64,000 nucleotides of DNA from an uncultured Brachyspira sp. (lineage in GTDB: Bacteria; Spirochaetota; Brachyspiria; Brachyspirales; Brachyspiraceae), in NCBI RefSeq assembly GCF_949287625.1, contig NZ_CASEGO010000001.1:116961-180960 (forward strand), given 5' to 3'. Numbering within the stretch: position 1 is the first letter of the stretch; the number at the start of each line of letters is the position of its first letter. Shown here piece by piece: positions 1-9,654 of the stretch. Position numbers and translations under genes: made by a program. The notes below the pieces were generated by a model. It was not told the DNA's origin. It saw only the letters and a list, made by a program, of their open reading frames with translations, and did no database searches.

Positions 1-804
1 TATAGATATATGGATATAGGCTCAGCTAAACCCGCCAAATCAGAAATTAATAAATATAACTATAAAATGGTTGATATCCTTGAACCAAATATTAACTTCA
101 ATATAAAAGAATACCTTGATATATTTAAAAATGTTATTGAAAGTATTGATAATAAACCTATATTTGGTGTAGGCGGTACAGGATTTTATATAGACGCTAT
201 AAAATACGGAATATTTGATGAAGAAAATGACAGCAAAGAAAATTCTATTAAAATTAGAAAAGAGCTTTATGACAGAATAGATAAATACGGACTTGAAAAC
301 CTATACTCTGAACTTTTAGAAATAGATAAAGAAGCTGCTGAAAATATAGATAGGTTTAACAGCAGACGAGTCGTTAGAGCTTTGGAAGTTTACTATAACA
401 CTGGAAAAAAATTTTCAGAATTAAAAAAACAGAGAAAACCTGTAATTGATTTAGAATATTTAAGTTATATAATTGATATTGATAGGGACATTCTTTATGA
501 TAATATAAACAAACGTGTTGATATAATGTTTCAAAACGGTCTTGTTGATGAAGTAAAAAAACTCATAGATATGGGCATTGATAATAGTTATACATCTATG
601 CAGGCTATAGGATATAAAGAAGTTTATGATTATTTAGTTAATAATTCTATGTCTCTGGAAGAAACTATTGAACTTATAAAAAAGCGTACTAGAAATTTTG
701 CTAAAAGACAGCTTACTTGGTTTAGAAGAGAAGAACATATAAGAATAAATGAAAATGATTTGGATAAAGCAGCTGAAACAATAAAAAATTTTTATAATAT
801 TTAA
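1..804 (+). CDS. miaA: tRNA dimethylallyltransferase MiaA (5' end outside window)
   Basis: MiaA transfers a dimethylallyl group to A37 of tRNAs that read codons starting with U. The frame is open from base 1, and the codons before the first ATG (at 10) read Y-R-Y, matching the family motif QIYRxMDIG. That ATG is therefore internal, and the N-terminal P-loop lies outside the window. Visible family motifs are MDIGSAKP, GVGGTGFYIDAI (the GTGLY-type motif), QAIGYKE and the basic KRTRNFAKRQLTWFRRE near the C-terminus. The C-terminus looks complete. The gene converges on polA, with about 600 bases of repeat-filled DNA between them. Confidence 0.95.
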   Translation, partial: YRYMDIGSAKPAKSEINKYNYKMVDILEPNINFNIKEYLDIFKNVIESIDNKPIFGVGGTGFYIDAIKYGIFDEENDSKENSIKIRKELYDRIDKYGLENLYSELLEIDKEAAENIDRFNSRRVVRALEVYYNTGKKFSELKKQRKPVIDLEYLSYIIDIDRDILYDNINKRVDIMFQNGLVDEVKKLIDMGIDNSYTSMQAIGYKEVYDYLVNNSMSLEETIELIKKRTRNFAKRQLTWFRREEHIRINENDLDKAAETIKNFYNI

Positions 805-828
805 TTAGTGAAATAATAACATTATTAA

Positions 829-1012
829 ATTTATACATAAATAATTATAATTTGTCAATTTATCATACTTGCACTTTCGTGAAGTGTGCCAATGAAGTCT
901 ACCTGTGGTGTTGTCAGCAGCCTGCTACCGAAGGAAGTACGGTTAAGTATGTTGTGGGCATCAAAAAAGTTGAATAAAAAAATTGACAAACTTAAAAATT
1001 TTCAGTATATAC
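829..1012. repeat. MITE-like element, copy A1 (184 bp)
   Basis: The element is bounded by two 30-bp imperfect inverted termini. The left (829-858) starts ATTTATAC and ends TTTGTCAA; the right (983-1012) starts TTGACAAA and ends GTATATAC. The core (about 870-965) is much richer in G+C than its surroundings and contains words such as CTACCGAAGGAAGTACGG. The last 8 bases are shared with the next copy, so A1 and A2 are in tandem. No plausible gene lies in it. Confidence 0.75.
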
Positions 1013-1377
1013 CTAAACAAATACAGTTTGTCAAAAAATAAATTTTTAAATTTTAGTATTTGTTGGGACTAGCCCTACGAAGTACACAGTCGTGCCCACT
1101 CTGCGTGCCTTCGGCAACCCCACTTCTTTTGTGACGCCTGTCCGCCTCGCTCTGCGTGCCGTAGGCAGGTGTGGCACAAAGAACCATACGCTGTACGCCT
1201 GTGGCGAAAAGACTGCATTTTTAGACCAAATTTCGGGTATTACCATACGTTTAATACATATCTTTAAAGTATAAAGTTCTAGTAATTGCGTTTTTGCAAC
1301 TTTTTTGTGCGGCAAAAAAGTTGATAATTTTGTATAATGTGTACCAATTGACAAAATAAAAGTGTTCCAGTATATAC
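1005..1377. repeat. MITE-like element, copy A2 (373 bp)
   Basis: The left terminus (1005-1034) starts GTATATACCTAAACAA and ends TTTGTCAA. The right terminus (1348-1377) starts TTGACAAA and ends GTATATAC. The GC-rich core (about 1068-1215) is almost the same as the reverse complement of parts of the copies at 55513-56052, including CTGCGTGCCTTCGGCAACCC, CACTTCTTTTGTGACGC and AAAGAACCATACGCTGTACG. Short reading frames in it are not credible proteins. With A1 it fills the miaA-polA gap; I saw no other feature there. Confidence 0.8.
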
Positions 1378-1403
1378 CCAAATTTAATATTTATATAATA
1401 ATT

Positions 1404-4184
1404 TTAATGAACCTCGCCCCAACTGTTGCCCTTATGTATATCAACTGTTATAGGCACATTAGTTTTTACTGAATGCTCCATTATCTCTTTCATTATAGTC
1501 ATAGCCTTATCAGCTTCTGCTTCTGAAACTTCCACTACTAATTCATCGTGCACCTGCATAACTATTTTTGCAGTTTTAAAATGATTTTTAAACTCTTTAT
1601 GTATAGCAGCCATAGCGACCTTTATCATATCAGCTGCACTTCCCTGAATAAGAGTATTTAAAGCCATTCTTTCAGCCTCATTTCTAGCCATAGCATTTGA
1701 TGAGTTTATAGTCTTCGATAAATCTCTAATTCTTCCGCACATAGTACGAACATAGCCTTTATTTCTCACTTCCTCAACAACTTCCTCGCAGAAAGGTTTT
1801 ACCCTTGAGTAAGTTGAAAAATATCCTTTTATAAAATCTTCAGCTTCTTTTCGTTTTATGCCAAGCTCTTTTGAAAGTCCGAATGCTGTTTTACCGTAAA
1901 TAATAGAGAAGTTTATTATTTTAGCTATATTTCTCATTGAGGCAGTTACATGCTCTTTACTTACTGAATATATTTTCATTGCTGTTTTTCTATGAATATC
2001 ATCATTATTTTTGAATGCTTCTACTAATGCAGGATCATTACTGAAATGTGCTAATAGTCTTAATTCTATTTGAGAATAGTCTGCTGCTATAAGTAAATTT
2101 CCTTTTTCAGCTATGAATGTATTTCTTATCTCTCTGCCCTCTTCACCTCTTACTGGAATATTCTGCAAATTAGGCTCTGATGATGATAAACGTCCAGTAG
2201 CCGTTACTGTCTGATTAAATGAAGCATGTATTCTTCCAGTTTTTTCATTTACCAAAGTAGGAAATACATCAAGATAAGTATTTTTTAATTTTGCATATTT
2301 TCTATACGTAAGAATATACTCAGCTATTTTATATTTCTGTGATAGTTCTGTTAATACTTCCTCATCGGTAGAAAATCCTGTCTTAGTTTTTTTAGTAGGA
2401 GGTATTCCCATTTTATCAAATAATATATATTCAAGCTGTTTAGGAGACTGAATATTAAACTCCTCTCCTGCTTCTGTATATATTTTTTTCTTTGTTTTTT
2501 CTAAAAGAGAAGAGTATTCATCGGATAATGCTTTCATTTTTTCGCTGCTTATATATACTCCGTCAAACTCCATATCGGCAAGTACGCTTACAAGAGGCAT
2601 TTCTATATTAAAAAATAATTCCTCAAGATTATGTGTTTTTAAAAGAGGAGCAAAGCACTCATAAAATCTGAATGTTATATCTGCATCTTCGCATGCATAT
2701 TCAACAACATCTTTTAAAGGCACGTCCAATAAAGTTTTTTTGGCATTATCTGTTATATCGCTGTACTTAATAGTATTGTATGAAAGATATCCTATAGCCA
2801 AATCGTCCATATTATATCTTCCTCTTGTCGGGTTAATCAAATATGCAGCTACCATAGTATCGAAATACATATTTCCAAAACTTTTATTAATAGCTCTCAT
2901 CATCTTGTATTCATATTTAAGATTATGCCCTATAACTTTTATATCTTCTTTAGCCAATGTCTCAAATACCATATTTAAACATTTATCTTTATCTATGTTT
3001 GTTCTTCCGCCCACATCTAAATAAAATGCTTCATTAGACCTTATCGCAAAAGATATTCCTATTATAGTATCTTTAAATACATCAAGACCTGTAGTTTCAA
3101 AATCTACGCATACTAATTTTTTACTATTAATATCATTTAATAAATTTTTTAATTCTGTTTCATTTTCTATTAAATAATAGCTTGCTTTATTATCTTTGGC
3201 ACTTAGTATTGGACTTTCATCTTTTTTATCTTCTTTATTTTCTTCAGCTTTAGATGAATCAGCAGTATTATTTGATATTTTAACCTTTTCTTCTTTTTTG
3301 CTGCTTACTCCGTATATATAAGAATTAATTTTATCTCTTATTTGTTTTAATTCTAGTTCATCTAATATCTTATTAACTTCTTCGATATTTATTTTATTTT
3401 TTGCTATCTCATTATAATCCAAATTAAAATCTTTTATATTTTTTTCTATAGTAGCAAGTTTATAGCTCATATATGCCATGTCTTTTGATTCTATTAATTT
3501 TTCCTGCACTTTTCCTTTTATAGAATCAATATTTTCATATATTCCGTCCAAACTCTTATACTCTTCAAGAAGTTTTAAAGCAGTTTTCTCCCCTACACCC
3601 TTAACTCCTGGTATATTATCAGAAGCATCTCCCATTAAAGCAAGCAAATCTATTATCTGATTAGGATAAACTCCTCTCTTCTCTTTAACAGTTTCTTTAT
3701 CATACTCCATAAGCTCATTATCTTTATTGCTAGCCACAACCCTAACATCATCGCAAACAAGCTGAAGTATATCTTTATCTGGAGAGTAAATAATAGTTTT
3801 AATATTCTCTTTTTTATTTTTTTCAGCAATAGTTCCTACAATATCATCAGCCTCATAATTATCAAGAACTATTCTTGATATTCCCAAAGCATCTATCAAA
3901 TTATAAAGTATAGGTATCTGGCTTCTTAAATCATCAGGCATACTTTCTCTGTTTTCTTTATACTCTTTATATATTTCATTTCTAAATGTTTTTCTTGAGC
4001 TGTCTAAAGCTATAGCCGTATATTCTGCAGGATAGGTATTTATAAGAGAAAAATAAGTTCTCATAAAACCATTAATAGATGAAACATTCTGCCCCTTAGA
4101 GTTTAATAGAGGTCTTTTTAGAAAAATAAAGTGGTATCTGTAAAGTATACCGAAGGCATCGATAATAAGAAAAGTTTTTTTCAT
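1404..4184 (-). CDS. polA: DNA polymerase I
   Basis: PolA fills gaps and removes RNA primers during replication and repair. At 926 residues it has the full three-part layout. The 5' nuclease domain (about 1-290) shows EADDIVGT, YSPDKDILQL and a helix-hairpin-helix GDASDNIPGVKGVG. The 3'-5' exonuclease domain (about 340-530) shows DFETTGL near residue 361 and YACEDADITF near 498. The polymerase domain has motif A (AADYSQIELRLL, near 701), motif B (RNIAKIINFSIIYG) and motif C (QVHDELVVEV, near 881). In the exo II motif, NLKYD reads GHNLKYE near residue 421, so the usual metal-binding Asp is Glu. Proofreading may be altered but the other exonuclease carboxylates are present. It is probably a single-gene unit, ending in the repeat region. 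Confidence 0.98.
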   Translation of the reverse strand: MKKTFLIIDAFGILYRYHFIFLKRPLLNSKGQNVSSINGFMRTYFSLINTYPAEYTAIALDSSRKTFRNEIYKEYKENRESMPDDLRSQIPILYNLIDALGISRIVLDNYEADDIVGTIAEKNKKENIKTIIYSPDKDILQLVCDDVRVVASNKDNELMEYDKETVKEKRGVYPNQIIDLLALMGDASDNIPGVKGVGEKTALKLLEEYKSLDGIYENIDSIKGKVQEKLIESKDMAYMSYKLATIEKNIKDFNLDYNEIAKNKINIEEVNKILDELELKQIRDKINSYIYGVSSKKEEKVKISNNTADSSKAEENKEDKKDESPILSAKDNKASYYLIENETELKNLLNDINSKKLVCVDFETTGLDVFKDTIIGISFAIRSNEAFYLDVGGRTNIDKDKCLNMVFETLAKEDIKVIGHNLKYEYKMMRAINKSFGNMYFDTMVAAYLINPTRGRYNMDDLAIGYLSYNTIKYSDITDNAKKTLLDVPLKDVVEYACEDADITFRFYECFAPLLKTHNLEELFFNIEMPLVSVLADMEFDGVYISSEKMKALSDEYSSLLEKTKKKIYTEAGEEFNIQSPKQLEYILFDKMGIPPTKKTKTGFSTDEEVLTELSQKYKIAEYILTYRKYAKLKNTYLDVFPTLVNEKTGRIHASFNQTVTATGRLSSSEPNLQNIPVRGEEGREIRNTFIAEKGNLLIAADYSQIELRLLAHFSNDPALVEAFKNNDDIHRKTAMKIYSVSKEHVTASMRNIAKIINFSIIYGKTAFGLSKELGIKRKEAEDFIKGYFSTYSRVKPFCEEVVEEVRNKGYVRTMCGRIRDLSKTINSSNAMARNEAERMALNTLIQGSAADMIKVAMAAIHKEFKNHFKTAKIVMQVHDELVVEVSEAEADKAMTIMKEIMEHSVKTNVPITVDIHKGNSWGEVH

Positions 4185-4243
4185 AATATTTCCATATACT
4201 GTTATTTTAATAGATTAATAAATATTAAACTATAACTTAATTA

Positions 4244-5569
4244 TTATCGTAATTTGGCAGAAACATTTACAAAATATTCTCTGCTTGATATAGGATATCC
4301 TTTAATAGTTTCATATTTTACATCCAATATATTTTTTATACCCAATTTTAATGATATATCTTTTTGAAACACAAATGAACTTATTACATCAAAAGTAGTA
4401 TAGGATTTATCTGCTTCTGATTTTGTTGTATTATTGTATTTATCACCTATATACTGAACATTAAGAAGAATACTTGATTCAAATTTGCTGTTTTTACTAT
4501 ATACATACTCAAGAGAAGTATTAAACTGATGCCTTGGAAGCCCCGGAAGACTATCATTTTGTACGCTTACATTATACAAATTTTGTCCTACTAAATACGA
4601 ATAATTACCTTTTATTTTTATTGTAGAATTAATATCCTTTACAGGTATACTGAACGTTATACTTGTTTTGCTTCCTTGAGTAGTTAAATACTGATTATTA
4701 TTAGTTAATAAATTTTTCTTAGAACTTACAAAATATACAGCCTCTATTGTTACTATATCATGGGGCTTTAATGAAAGTCCTACATTTCCTCCCTGATAAA
4801 GATTCTGCGATTTTATATTATTAGTATATCCCTTATTAAGAAGGGCAATATCTGTCTGCATATTAACAAAATATTTACCTGTGAGTGTTATTTGTTTTAC
4901 TGGATTTACATTAAAATTTACATCTCCATTAACATATGACCTAAAATCAGCAGCCGTACTTTTCTTAGTGCTTCCTCCCCTTTCCTCTCCGGAAGTATTA
5001 ACATTAAATTTCAATGAATTATTATTTTCATTTTTTAAATTATATTCAAGTAAATTCATCTTTCCTGTAGTTTTGCTTTCATTTGTCTGTGTTTTTTTAT
5101 ATTTAATAGTTTTATCAGAATCCATTTGAACATCTCTCGATAAATTAACATATAAAACCTTTTCTGATTCAGCATATTTTTTACTTAAAATATTATACAC
5201 TATAGAACCGCTCAAAACATAATAATTGATATCTATAGAATCTATATTATTTTTATCATACAAAAAAAGATAAACCTTTTTCTCTTCATTATTTAATATT
5301 TCACCATTTAATATAAAAGTAGACTGAGAATATACTGTTTTATTTTTTATATCTATATTAGCATACTCTTTAATTAATTCTGCTATATTTTTGGATTTTG
5401 AGGCTTTTATCTGACTTTTTCTAATTATAATTGCCCTGTCTATAAGAAGCTGTTTTTCTTTATGCGATACCTGAATATCATCAGTATTTTCATAATCATA
5501 AGCTTCCTCTTGTGAGTAAAGAGGGGAATATAAAAACATACATAATAACACTAATAATATATTTCTCAT
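4244..5569 (-). CDS. Short TonB-dependent-receptor-like outer-membrane protein
   Basis: Residues 1-19 form a signal peptide ending at LYSQ. The next ~110 residues (KASKSKNIAELIKEYANI... FILNGE...YYVLSGSIVYNIL) resemble a TonB-receptor plug domain. The rest is rich in alternating polar and aromatic strands, and the last 35 residues (LGIKNILDVKYET, then GYPISSREYFVNVSAKLR) match the closing strands of TonB-dependent receptors such as BtuB. At 441 residues it is well short of the usual 600-800, so the barrel would have fewer strands or be reduced. No TonB box was confidently seen. It lies 59 bases downstream of polA in the same direction as a separate gene. The substrate is unknown. Confidence 0.6.
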   Translation of the reverse strand: MRNILLVLLCMFLYSPLYSQEEAYDYENTDDIQVSHKEKQLLIDRAIIIRKSQIKASKSKNIAELIKEYANIDIKNKTVYSQSTFILNGEILNNEEKKVYLFLYDKNNIDSIDINYYVLSGSIVYNILSKKYAESEKVLYVNLSRDVQMDSDKTIKYKKTQTNESKTTGKMNLLEYNLKNENNNSLKFNVNTSGEERGGSTKKSTAADFRSYVNGDVNFNVNPVKQITLTGKYFVNMQTDIALLNKGYTNNIKSQNLYQGGNVGLSLKPHDIVTIEAVYFVSSKKNLLTNNNQYLTTQGSKTSITFSIPVKDINSTIKIKGNYSYLVGQNLYNVSVQNDSLPGLPRHQFNTSLEYVYSKNSKFESSILLNVQYIGDKYNNTTKSEADKSYTTFDVISSFVFQKDISLKLGIKNILDVKYETIKGYPISSREYFVNVSAKLR

Positions 5570-5670
5570 TTTATATTCCTGTACTCTATTAAAGAAAATT
5601 CCAACTATAAAAGATAAACCAAAAAAATAATATTTTGGAAAATAATTTATATATAAAACTTATAAAAATA

Positions 5671-6108
5671 TTAAAATATATTTTTAAAAATTTTCAATAC
5701 TATATATAAATTATTGTCATAATTATATGTAAAAGGCTCTTTATACGGAAATAATAATACAAATCTTACTATATAGACTGCAATAAAAATAAATAAAACT
5801 GCAAATATTATATATTTGTTATTGTAGATATAATCTGCTGTTTTTGATTTATTTCTTAATATAATGATAGCAAGTATAATAGAAGGAAGTATAAATAAAG
5901 GGTGATAATAAAATGCTTTTTTAAAATTTAATCTAAAAACTTCTATATGTGCCCTAGTCATACCGCAGGCAGGACAAGGAAAACCTGTAGTTCTTTTTAT
6001 TAAACAGAGTTCTCCTACTTCTATATTATAATATTTAAGATGATTTTTACTGTCATAAATGATAAATAAAGCTATAAAAGCCAATAATATAAATTTTAAT
6101 ATCTTCAT
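5671..6108 (-). CDS. DUF2752 membrane protein
   Basis: This 145-residue protein has an N-terminal membrane segment and two further hydrophobic stretches (about 65-85 and 98-120). The motif FPCPACGMTRAHIEVFRLN, with its CPxCGxTR core, followed by a hydrophobic helix after FYYHPLF is the signature of the DUF2752 family. Its role is unknown; the paired cysteines suggest metal or redox chemistry at the membrane face. It is followed on the same strand by the TonB-receptor-like gene. Confidence 0.8.
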   Translation of the reverse strand: MKILKFILLAFIALFIIYDSKNHLKYYNIEVGELCLIKRTTGFPCPACGMTRAHIEVFRLNFKKAFYYHPLFILPSIILAIIILRNKSKTADYIYNNKYIIFAVLFIFIAVYIVRFVLLFPYKEPFTYNYDNNLYIVLKIFKNIF

Positions 6109-6163
6109 AACTTTATAAAAAATTATAGGTTACAGATATTAAGAAATTGAATATAATAAATAT

Positions 6164-6550
6164 TCAAACATATTTTTCCATTTGATTATATATAATATCG
6201 GCAAGACCAAAAGTTTTTGTTTTCGAAAATTCTTTTGCATATTCATCATAAAGCATATCTTCAAATATTTGCTCAGCCATACCTCCGTCTATCAAACCGC
6301 TTTTATCTACAGTTTTTCTCATTTCTTTAAGCATTTGATTAATCATTAAAGCCTCAAAATCTTCCGATACCTGTCTAAGACGTTTTTTTTCAAAATCTTT
6401 TCCATACTTTGACACAGCATTATTATCGGATACATTTTGTACACTTTCATCTATAGAAAACTTTGCATTTCCATACTGTTTTTTTGTATTTTCTAATTTT
6501 GAAATATTGGCACTATTCATACTCAAATTATATTTATCAGTTATGTTCAT
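6164..6550 (-). CDS. flgJ: FlgJ-type flagellar rod-binding protein (rod-cap domain only)
   Basis: The 128 residues hold the rod-binding domain typical of the FlgJ N-terminus: DFEALMINQMLKEMRKTV near residue 62, GLIDGGMAEQIFEDMLYDEYAKE, then LADIIYNQM. FlgJ caps the growing flagellar rod. The C-terminal muramidase domain found in enterobacterial FlgJ is absent, as is usual in spirochaetes, so wall cutting must be done by another enzyme. The gene stands apart from the flgB-flgC-fliE operon, just downstream of a chemotaxis receptor and its terminator. Confidence 0.8.
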   Translation of the reverse strand: MNITDKYNLSMNSANISKLENTKKQYGNAKFSIDESVQNVSDNNAVSKYGKDFEKKRLRQVSEDFEALMINQMLKEMRKTVDKSGLIDGGMAEQIFEDMLYDEYAKEFSKTKTFGLADIIYNQMEKYV

Positions 6551-6618
6551 AATTTATCCCTAATAATAAATTTATATATTATTTTTTCGGAAAAATATAT
6601 AAAGCTATTAGCAATAAA

Positions 6619-6657
6619 AAAGCCTAAATCTTATAAATTTACTAAGACTTAGGCTTT
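6619..6657 (-). terminator. Rho-independent terminator of the chemotaxis receptor
   Basis: The sequence AAGCCTAAATCTTA pairs with TAAGACTTAGGCTT, with one wobble, around a short AT loop. Read on the minus strand the stem is followed by TTTTTTATT, directly after the stop of the receptor gene. Confidence 0.85.
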
Positions 6658-6679
6658 ATTAATATTATATTTTCATATA

Positions 6680-9574
6680 TTACCAAGTTATAATATATTC
6701 AGTATAAATATATCCCTTACTTATAGATTTTGTCATTCTAACTTTAGAACCATTAGGATATTTAAATCTAAATATATTTTTTATCATTTCATCATAATAT
6801 GTTTCTATCATAGAATCATAATTAGGGAAATACTGTAAATGATAAATTATACGTCTTTTCTCAGCCTTAACAACTTCAATATTTATATTTTTAAACATTT
6901 TTTTGTTGAAGTTAACAAATACATCAGCCAAAGCATTTTTAGATGATATTTTAATAAACATTTTTGTAAAGAAAGAAAATTTCTTAAAATCATATCTTGC
7001 TTTCTCTCTTATACCATCTCTAGCCCCTTCATAAAACTCGTCCATTATAGAAGTCATAGGGATAAAGAATGAAGAAGATAAAGGATATTTCTTTCTGAAA
7101 CTAGTTTTAGTAATATCTTTAAATATATATCTGCACTCATCAGGCATCTCTTCCAATAGCTTCTGAAATTTATCTTTACCAAAAGAAGCAATTACAAATT
7201 TATAAAGACTTTGAACAAAAGCTTTTCTGCTGTAGGCTCTGTCGCCTTCATTAATAATCTTAATTTTTTCTTTAAGTACTTCTTCAAAGTCCTTAATAAC
7301 ATAATTAGCCATCTCTTTTTCAAGCTCATCTACAGAATCACTTGCAACAGTAGAAAGCTGCTCTATCTCTTTTATAAGATCGAATACATTTCCTATCTGA
7401 CTGCCCATATCCTGTGTTTTAGAAACTATATCATCAGTATTCTGAGATACTAGCTTCATAGCCTCATCGTTTTTCTTAGAGAAATCAGACAAATTAACCA
7501 AATCATCTTTGGCAACAGATATTCTTCCATGCAAATCAGTATATTGTTCTTTAATAACTTTTACAGCATCATACAAACTTTCTATAGAAACACTTATTTC
7601 CTTTGTAGAAACATACTTCTCATCAGCTACCTTTTTTACTTTATTCATAGTATTAACAAAATTCTGCATTTTAGCAAGCATATCTTCTGTTGCTATTATT
7701 CTCTCTGTCATACTGGACATAATCTGATTCATTTCTTTTTCTATGTCTCTAAGTATCTTCCAAGCCTTCTCAGACTGCATATTTGTAGTAGTAGCTAATT
7801 TTCTTATCTCTTCAGCAACAACTGCAAAACCTTTACCCTGCTCTCCTGCATGTGCAGCTTCAATAGCCGCATTCATCGCAAGCATGTTAGTTTGCTGAGA
7901 TATATCTATAGTTGAGTTTACAAAGTCTGTAATACCTCTTATTGAAGATATTAAAGATTTTGTAATATTTTCTGTTTTTACTATTTTATCTTTACTGTCC
8001 TGTGCCAAAGAAACAACATGTTCTGATTCTTCTTTAGCTTTTCCCACAGAAGTAGATACTTCCTGCATATCTTTCTGCATAGTTACAGTAAGAGAGTTTA
8101 TCTGATTCAAACTTACTGACTGATCATCTATTTTACTTTGAAGATTATTAGTCATATCATCAATAGATATAAGCTGTGCCAAACTTGATGCGATGATTTT
8201 ATATATTTCCAAATTACTGCTTTCTACATGCTTAAGCTCTGTCTGCTGAGATGATATATTATCTATTATCATACTAACATTCTCTGTCATAGCACCCGCT
8301 GCTTCAGAAATATCTGTCATTTTAGCTTTTAAAGCATTACTCTGTTCTTTTGATACTTTAAGTGTTTTTGATACACTTGAAAATACATGCTGAACCATAT
8401 CAAAAAATATTCTTATCCAAGTACTTAAATCACCCAAAGAATCCCTAGAATTAATCTTAGTTACATTTACAAATATATTATTATCAAATACACCAGACTC
8501 CAATTCCTGAGAAATCTTATCCAAAGGTTTTAAAGATATAGGTATTGTTATATTTAGTACTATTATAATAATAAGTATAGCAACTATTAAGATTAAGAAT
8601 ATTGTATTGTTGGTTGTAGTAAGTACATTGTAAAAAAATGTTGTAGGTACATACATGAATATATTATAAAATCCGTTATCAAATTGTCTGAAAAATAATG
8701 TATAATTTTCATTTCCAACCTGATAATTTTCTCTTATTCTTGTATTAGTATAAAATGTGGTGTTATTGATAGCATTATTAATCCATTCTATATCTTCTAT
8801 ACTGCTTAATATATAATTAGGATTATCATGGTAAACTATCTTTTTATTTCTTGAATCAAAAATAACAGTATTAAAAGGTCCTGTTTTTACTATATTGGTG
8901 AGCATTTCATAAGCTATATCCAAAGAAAGGTCTGACAAAGAAACTCCTATAAGATTATCATTTACACTTGAATATATTGGTGAAGAAAAAGATATAACTT
9001 TCTGAGGCTTATCAATATTTTTAAGATAAGGTGAAGAATAATAAATATTTCTAGGTCTTTTTGATTCTCTGTTCCAGTTATCAGGCAAAGCTAAAGAATA
9101 AAATTCATCCTGAGTATAGTTCTCGCTTGCATTCTCTATTTTAGGCTGCATATTTCCAGTATTTCCTACATCATACAAATATAACGAATAAATGCCTCTC
9201 ATATAAGGATTATTTTCTATAATATTTGGCTCAAAATATATTCCATTTGCTATAATATGATGCAAAGCTGTCTGAGATTTATGAAAACGGTAAATAACTT
9301 TTCTAAGATTGGTTGCAACATCTGCAACAGTTCCTGTAGAATATAAATCATAAGATACTGTAGCTATATCTGCCAATGATACTGTACCTACACCAGTTGA
9401 AGAAAATATACTTTCAAATGTCGAACCAACATCGTAAAAATAATTCTGAGAAACATTCATAGCCGAATTGTATAATGCTTCTTTATTAGTCTTTGTATTT
9501 ATAAAAATTGTAGGAGATAATGCTAAAATTACAACGATAATAACTAATAAAAGTACCTTATTTTTTAGACTCAT
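6680..9574 (-). CDS. Methyl-accepting chemotaxis protein with extra C-terminal domain
   Basis: This 964-residue receptor has a first membrane helix at about 7-25, a Cache-like sensor domain outside the membrane (about 30-310, with [23 protein letters not shown]), a second membrane helix (about 320-345), a linker/HAMP-like stretch, and a long signalling coiled coil. The conserved hairpin tip that contacts CheA/CheW is [20 protein letters not shown] near residue 575. Unusually, about 200 residues follow the signalling domain (about 758-964), with [19 protein letters not shown] and an alpha/beta pattern ending [12 protein letters not shown]. This tail vaguely resembles DUF2378-like single-domain proteins, but that is only an impression. 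It should feed attractant or repellent signals to the flagellar motors. Confidence 0.93.
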   Translation of the reverse strand: MSLKNKVLLLVIIVVILALSPTIFINTKTNKEALYNSAMNVSQNYFYDVGSTFESIFSSTGVGTVSLADIATVSYDLYSTGTVADVATNLRKVIYRFHKSQTALHHIIANGIYFEPNIIENNPYMRGIYSLYLYDVGNTGNMQPKIENASENYTQDEFYSLALPDNWNRESKRPRNIYYSSPYLKNIDKPQKVISFSSPIYSSVNDNLIGVSLSDLSLDIAYEMLTNIVKTGPFNTVIFDSRNKKIVYHDNPNYILSSIEDIEWINNAINNTTFYTNTRIRENYQVGNENYTLFFRQFDNGFYNIFMYVPTTFFYNVLTTTNNTIFLILIVAILIIIIVLNITIPISLKPLDKISQELESGVFDNNIFVNVTKINSRDSLGDLSTWIRIFFDMVQHVFSSVSKTLKVSKEQSNALKAKMTDISEAAGAMTENVSMIIDNISSQQTELKHVESSNLEIYKIIASSLAQLISIDDMTNNLQSKIDDQSVSLNQINSLTVTMQKDMQEVSTSVGKAKEESEHVVSLAQDSKDKIVKTENITKSLISSIRGITDFVNSTIDISQQTNMLAMNAAIEAAHAGEQGKGFAVVAEEIRKLATTTNMQSEKAWKILRDIEKEMNQIMSSMTERIIATEDMLAKMQNFVNTMNKVKKVADEKYVSTKEISVSIESLYDAVKVIKEQYTDLHGRISVAKDDLVNLSDFSKKNDEAMKLVSQNTDDIVSKTQDMGSQIGNVFDLIKEIEQLSTVASDSVDELEKEMANYVIKDFEEVLKEKIKIINEGDRAYSRKAFVQSLYKFVIASFGKDKFQKLLEEMPDECRYIFKDITKTSFRKKYPLSSSFFIPMTSIMDEFYEGARDGIREKARYDFKKFSFFTKMFIKISSKNALADVFVNFNKKMFKNINIEVVKAEKRRIIYHLQYFPNYDSMIETYYDEMIKNIFRFKYPNGSKVRMTKSISKGYIYTEYIITW

Positions 9575-9654
9575 AGAAAAAACCTTATCTTTATTAAAAA
9601 AATTACTACTTAACTTATCGGATATTTCTAATTTATTATTGAGAGTGATATTTA

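Noticed and set aside
1046..1381. Open frames on both strands (also 1092-1274, 55547-55738, 55602-55802) inside GC-rich blocks
   Set aside because: They lie within the MITE-like repeats, have no ribosome sites or known motifs, and are open only because the core is poor in A/T stops.
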